From Betaproteobacteria bacterium (GTDB lineage Bacteria > Pseudomonadota > Gammaproteobacteria > Burkholderiales > SG8-39): DNA of 8,852 nt. The translations under genes were made by a program, and so were the position numbers. Positions 6,224 through 8,852 of the stretch are shown here, piece by piece. The stretch lies in contig QYQC01000002.1 in NCBI GenBank assembly GCA_007280315.1, positions 1-8,852 on the forward strand, written 5' to 3'. Within the stretch, counting starts at the first letter, position 1. Every line of letters begins with the position of its first letter. Below the pieces are notes generated by a model that saw only the letters and a program-made list of their open reading frames with translations, ran no database searches and had not been told where the DNA came from.

Positions 6224-6571
6224 TCATTTGCACTGGCGCGCAATGCGCTGCCGCATCTCCAGCTGCCGCCGCTTGAACTGATCCATCACATCCTTGTCGG
6301 CCCCGGCGGCTATCCGCCGGTCTATGTCGGCCAGTTCGTCGCCATAGTTCTCGCACTTGGCCTGTTGAATCGCCTGTTCGCGCTCGCGCCGCTTTTCCGC
6401 GGTCTCCTGCTGTTGCTGCGGATCGGCCTTGGCCGCGGAAGGGGCCGGTTCGGTCTTCGGCCCCTCGCACGGCCGCTCCTGGAATTGATTGCCGCAGCGG
6501 TACATCTTTTTCTGCGCCAGCACCACGCCGCTACCGCAGGCAATCGCAAACGCCAAAAACAGTCGGATCAT
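6224..6571 (-). CDS. small secreted Cys-containing protein, possibly DUF4124-like
   Basis: The 115-aa product has a signal peptide (residues 1-19, hydrophobic core 4-18, VLA/Q cleavage). The mature part starts QKKMYRCGNQFQERPCEG, which resembles the short YxC...PC segments of DUF4124-type periplasmic proteins. Next come a Pro/Ala/Gln-rich linker (about 40-56) and a highly charged helical region (57-113) with a coiled-coil look. Mature cysteines are C26, C35, C73 and C114, so two disulfides are possible in the periplasm. C12 is a poor lipobox candidate. The start is the ATG at 6569-6571 with AGAGGG just upstream; longer versions of this frame overlap the DUF2520 gene. I do not recognise a function. 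The gene lies between the DUF2520 gene (94-base gap) and fadD (73-base gap). Confidence 0.82.
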   Translation of the reverse strand: MIRLFLAFAIACGSGVVLAQKKMYRCGNQFQERPCEGPKTEPAPSAAKADPQQQQETAEKRREREQAIQQAKCENYGDELADIDRRIAAGADKDVMDQFKRRQLEMRQRIARQCK

Positions 6572-6643
6572 GATTCCCTCTCCATGCTTAGTCCATCCGG
6601 AACGAAGTGTCCTATGGTACCCCGTCGAGGAACGCCGATCCAG

Positions 6644-6687
6644 TTCGACGCGGCGAGCGCGCCTGCTACGGTTTCGACGCGGCGAGC
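6644..6687. repeat. 15-bp direct repeat at the 3' end of the DUF2520 gene
   Basis: TTCGACGCGGCGAGC occurs at 6644-6658 and again at 6673-6687. One copy encodes the last residues of the DUF2520 protein (LAAS before the Lys-Pro-stop) and the other lies just past the stop codon. This may reflect a small local duplication or slippage. Confidence 0.6.
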
Positions 6688-7559
6688 AGCAGCGCGCGCA
6701 TTGCCGCGGCGCGCTGTTCGTCGTAGCCACCGCGCTCCAGACCCAGCGGAATCGAGCGCAGCGCCAACTCGCAATACAGATGCAGGGCGTCCGGGCCGAC
6801 CCGGGCCAACTCGGCCAGGTGTTTTTCCATGGTGCCAATATCGCCACGCGAATAGGTGCCTGCCAGGCCCTGCGCCAAACCCATGCGCTCCACCGAGGCC
6901 ACGGTGCCGCGCAGCAGCGGCAACAACGCACGTATCGTATCCTCCCGCCCGACGCCAAAACTGTGCCACAGTTCGACCGCTTCGTTGAGCAGGGTGATGA
7001 CGAAACCCGCGGCGTAATGCGCCGCGGCGTGATAGCGCGCGCGGCATCCGGGTGGCAGGCGAATGGCGCGGCAGCGCAGCACCTGCGCCAGGTGTTCCAG
7101 CTGCGACAAAAGCGGCGCTTCGGCTTCAATTGCAATGGTGCATCCCGGCAAACCGGCGAGCGCCACGTCGGGATCGGCGAACAGTTGCAGCGGATGAAAC
7201 CCGCCTGTCTGCGCACCGGCGCGGGCCGCAGGATCGAGCACCGCCACTTCGGTCGCACCGCTGCAGTGGATGACCGCGATGTCCTCGCGCCATCTGAGGC
7301 CGGCGGCGAGCGTGGCGATGGCATCGTCAGGGACGGTGATGAATACCAGGTCGCTGCCATCGACGACATCCTGCGCGTGTGGGGCCGCGCGGCAGCCGTC
7401 GATCCGCGCCGCCAGTTGTGCGGCTGAAACCGCGCTGCGGCTGGCGGCGGCGACAACGCGCTGTCCGCCTTGCGCCATGCCCCAGGCCAGCCCCTTGCCC
7501 ACACGGCCGGCGCCGATGAAACCGATGCGTGGAGCAGTCGCCTCTTGCTGTGTGTCCAT
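6666..7559 (-). CDS. Rossmann-like NAD(P)-binding protein with DUF2520 domain
   Basis: The 297-aa product opens with a dinucleotide-binding Rossmann fold: RIGFIGAGRVGKGLA (11-25), then an Arg at the end of strand 2 (AAASR, 37-41) that hints at NADP preference. It continues with VFITVPDDAI (72-81), HCSGA (98-102) and FHPLQ (121-125), a pattern shared with 6-phosphogluconate and ketopantoate reductase-like enzymes. The C-terminal helical half (about 150-297) with RYHAAAHYAAGF (175-186) and GDIGTMEKHL (239-248) matches my recollection of the DUF2520 family. A dehydrogenase or reductase role is likely but the substrate is unknown. The start is the ATG at 7557-7559 with AGGG 6 nt upstream. It follows cofD by 51 nt and is probably co-transcribed with it. 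The family also occurs widely in bacteria without F420, so adjacency alone does not make it an F420 enzyme. Confidence 0.9.
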   Translation of the reverse strand: MDTQQEATAPRIGFIGAGRVGKGLAWGMAQGGQRVVAAASRSAVSAAQLAARIDGCRAAPHAQDVVDGSDLVFITVPDDAIATLAAGLRWREDIAVIHCSGATEVAVLDPAARAGAQTGGFHPLQLFADPDVALAGLPGCTIAIEAEAPLLSQLEHLAQVLRCRAIRLPPGCRARYHAAAHYAAGFVITLLNEAVELWHSFGVGREDTIRALLPLLRGTVASVERMGLAQGLAGTYSRGDIGTMEKHLAELARVGPDALHLYCELALRSIPLGLERGGYDEQRAAAMRALLLAASKP

Positions 7560-7610
7560 CGGTCGCCCTAGTCGGTCCCGCTCGCGGTTAAGGCACGCAA
7601 AGGCAGCCTA

Positions 7611-8579
7611 TCAGGCGTCGCGTTCCGCCTGCTTGCGCGCGCGCACCACTTCGGCGAGATCGAGCACCGCCTGCGCCAGCGCGACGCGGTCGTCCTCGGA
7701 ACGCATGATCGTCGGCGCAACGGCGACGTCGATGCCGCAGGCGCGGATGTCCGCGGCGGCGGCTTCGTCCACGCTGTCGATCACGAAACCGTCGATCAGC
7801 CGGTAGTATTCGAGCGCCGCCCGCCGCGCCGACACTTCGTGGCCCAGTTCCTGCATCATCTTGCCTGCCGCGCCCTTGAGCGCGCGATCGCCTACGATGG
7901 GACTCACCGCTATGATCGGCGCACCGCACTCGCGCAGCATCTCGCGCAGGCCCTGCACCGCGAGAATGGGCTGAATCGTGTGGTAGGGATTGGCCGGGCA
8001 GAGGACGATCGCTTCCAGATCGGGCGCATGCAGCGCGTCCAGCACTTCGTCGGGAATGCGCGCCACGTCCGCGCCGGCATACAGAAATCCTTTCACCACC
8101 GGCGCGCACTCCAGTTCGGTGAGGTATTCGTGATAGCTCACATGACCGTCATCGGTGATCACCACCGTGCGCACCGGGTCGTTGCTCATCGGCACTACAC
8201 GCGCATCGATGCCCAGCGTGTCGCAAAATCCCAGCGTGATCCGGCTGAGCGGATACTCTTCCCGCAGCGCTTCGGAACGCAAAAGCGGCAGCGCCAGCGA
8301 GCGATCGCCAACGCGTACCCGGTGCTCGGAACCCAGGCGGTGCAGCATTTCATGCAACACATAGGTCTCGCCGGCAGGTTCCCAGCCGGCCCCGGGTCCG
8401 GCGATTCCGCCGAGCGTGTACAGCATGGTATCGATGTCGGGGGAGAACGCCAGGCCGAACACCTCGTGGTCGTCGCCGGTGTTGACGATGACGGTGAGAT
8501 CCCTGCCGCGCAGGCGGCGCAGCCCGTCAGCGAGCTTCGCGCCGCCTACCTGACCAGACAATGCGATGACGGTACCCAT
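7611..8579 (-). CDS. cofD: CofD/FbiA-type 2-phospho-L-lactate transferase (coenzyme F420 biosynthesis)
   Basis: CofD transfers a phospholactyl-type moiety from an activated guanylyl or adenylyl precursor to the deazaflavin Fo, giving F420-0 or its dehydro form. The 322-aa product shows family features along its whole length: the N-terminal loop LSGQVGGAKLADGL (7-20), VNTGDDHEVFGL (32-43), SPDIDTMLYTLGG (46-58) with the metal-binding aspartates, GDRSLALPLLRSEAL (91-105), PMSNDPVRTVV (130-140), LCPANPYHTIQPILAV (193-208) and SPIVGDRALKGAAGK (226-240). The first glycine of the usual GG(V/T)GG-like loop is Gln here (Q10). The start is the ATG at 8577-8579 with GGAGAG about 5 nt upstream. No cofC, cofE or fbiC homolog lies in the window. 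Proteobacterial CofD enzymes can use a 3-phosphoglycerate-derived precursor, so the exact product is open. Confidence 0.92.
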   Translation of the reverse strand: MGTVIALSGQVGGAKLADGLRRLRGRDLTVIVNTGDDHEVFGLAFSPDIDTMLYTLGGIAGPGAGWEPAGETYVLHEMLHRLGSEHRVRVGDRSLALPLLRSEALREEYPLSRITLGFCDTLGIDARVVPMSNDPVRTVVITDDGHVSYHEYLTELECAPVVKGFLYAGADVARIPDEVLDALHAPDLEAIVLCPANPYHTIQPILAVQGLREMLRECGAPIIAVSPIVGDRALKGAAGKMMQELGHEVSARRAALEYYRLIDGFVIDSVDEAAAADIRACGIDVAVAPTIMRSEDDRVALAQAVLDLAEVVRARKQAERDA

Positions 8580-8605
8580 TGGATCTCTCCGCTCTTGAAC
8601 TGTGA

Positions 8606-8611
8606 ATTGTA
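8606..8611 (-). promoter_or_regulatory. candidate -10 box for cofD
   Basis: TACAAT (5 of 6 to consensus) on the minus strand would place transcription start near 8599, giving a leader of about 20 nt that holds the GGAGAG. The -35 region (about 8629-8634, ACGCGC) is poor. This is a sequence-match inference only. Confidence 0.4.
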
Positions 8612-8652
8612 GCCGACGCGAGGTCCGGGCGCGTGCGTACGATGCTGCGGTG

Positions 8653-8658
8653 TAGAAT
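8653..8658 (+). promoter_or_regulatory. candidate -10 box for argE
   Basis: TAGAAT (5 of 6 to consensus), directly preceded by TG, lies 72 bases before the argE ATG in the divergent gap. No good -35 lies 16-18 bp upstream. The rest of the 8580-8730 gap holds no recognisable gene or RNA. Confidence 0.35.
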
Positions 8659-8730
8659 CGGACCGCCTGCATTGCGCCGGATCGCGTCGCTGCCTTTCTC
8701 CGCAGGCCACCGCTACCATGGACCTTGACC

Positions 8731-8852
8731 ATGAATAGAACGCCTGTTCCAAGCATCAAGCCCGAAACCTTCGCGCTGATCGAGCGCCTGATCGGTTTCG
8801 ACACCACCAGCCGCGGCTCCAACCTCGGCCTGATCGAATGGACGCGCGACTA
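8731..8852 (+). CDS. argE: acetylornithine deacetylase-type M20 peptidase, N-terminal fragment
   Basis: The only plus-strand gene. From the ATG at 8731 it encodes 40 complete residues (plus two bases of the next codon) before the right edge, including LIERLIGFDTTSRGSNLGLI and then EWTRD. This matches the N-terminus of proteobacterial ArgE, a cytoplasmic zinc enzyme that hydrolyses N-acetylornithine to ornithine and acetate in arginine synthesis. The FDTTSR.SNL...I pattern is the strongest clue. No metal ligands fall inside the fragment, so another M20-family deacylase cannot be excluded. The Shine-Dalgarno is weak (GGA at -10). A 6-codon out-of-frame ORF (8718-8738) overlaps the start. The gene is divergent from cofD across 151 bases. 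Confidence 0.8.
   Translation, partial: MNRTPVPSIKPETFALIERLIGFDTTSRGSNLGLIEWTRD

Noticed and set aside
3691..6276. An 861-codon open frame on the plus strand, opposite fadD and the FecR-domain gene
   Set aside because: Its translation is full of His, Arg, Gln and Asp with no domain or motif, while the minus strand encodes two clear proteins. Long stop-free antisense frames are expected opposite GC-rich genes.
8718..8738. Six-codon upstream ORF (MDLDHE) overlapping the argE start
   Set aside because: It has no good ribosome binding site and is short enough to be chance. There is no arginine codon run that would suggest attenuation.
7611..8822. Longer cofD start giving a 403-aa protein
   Set aside because: The extra N-terminal residues have no family resemblance and cover the likely promoter and ribosome binding site. 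The ATG at 8579 begins right at the CofD fold.

Overview
This is a GC-rich, gene-dense chromosomal window that looks betaproteobacterial. The main reason is the collinear run ribBA-ribH-nusB-thiL-pgpA-pncC, whose proteins read like Burkholderiales/Rhodocyclales-type sequences. That assignment comes from recognising gene order and protein motifs; I could not run a search. I see no tRNA, rRNA, CRISPR array, insertion sequence or phage gene, and no gene-free stretch longer than about 150 bases.

Ten of the eleven genes lie on the minus strand, so transcription runs from high to low coordinates. From the right they are: cofD (coenzyme F420 pathway, 7611-8579), a Rossmann/DUF2520 protein (6666-7559), a small secreted Cys-containing protein (6224-6571), fadD (acyl-CoA ligase, 4471-6150), a Tat-exported FecR-domain protein (3772-4458), then ribBA, ribH, nusB, thiL, pgpA and the start of pncC, which is cut by the left edge. 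One gene, the start of an argE-type deacetylase (8731 to the right edge), is divergent on the plus strand. The 151-base gap between cofD and argE carries the likely promoters of both.

The left half is a vitamin/housekeeping operon. RibBA and RibH supply two steps of riboflavin synthesis, NusB is a transcription antitermination factor, ThiL makes thiamine pyrophosphate, PgpA makes phosphatidylglycerol and PncC recycles pyridine nucleotides. The genes are very tightly packed (overlaps of 4, 20, 11 and 11 nt), and several appear to use GTG or TTG starts. A good -10 box (3686-3691) ahead of ribBA suggests the operon has its own promoter. The second half of RibBA has lost the cysteines and catalytic segment of GTP cyclohydrolase II, so it is better viewed as a RibB with a degenerate partner domain (RibBX-like).

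The right half is more accessory. The points most worth following are cofD in a betaproteobacterial-type context with an unusual Gly-to-Gln change in its glycine loop, the NAD(P)-binding DUF2520 gene beside it, the fadD-FecR pair, and a perfect 9-bp inverted repeat sitting in an apparent small insertion in FadD. I found no convincing wholly new multi-gene system; these are leads, not demonstrations.
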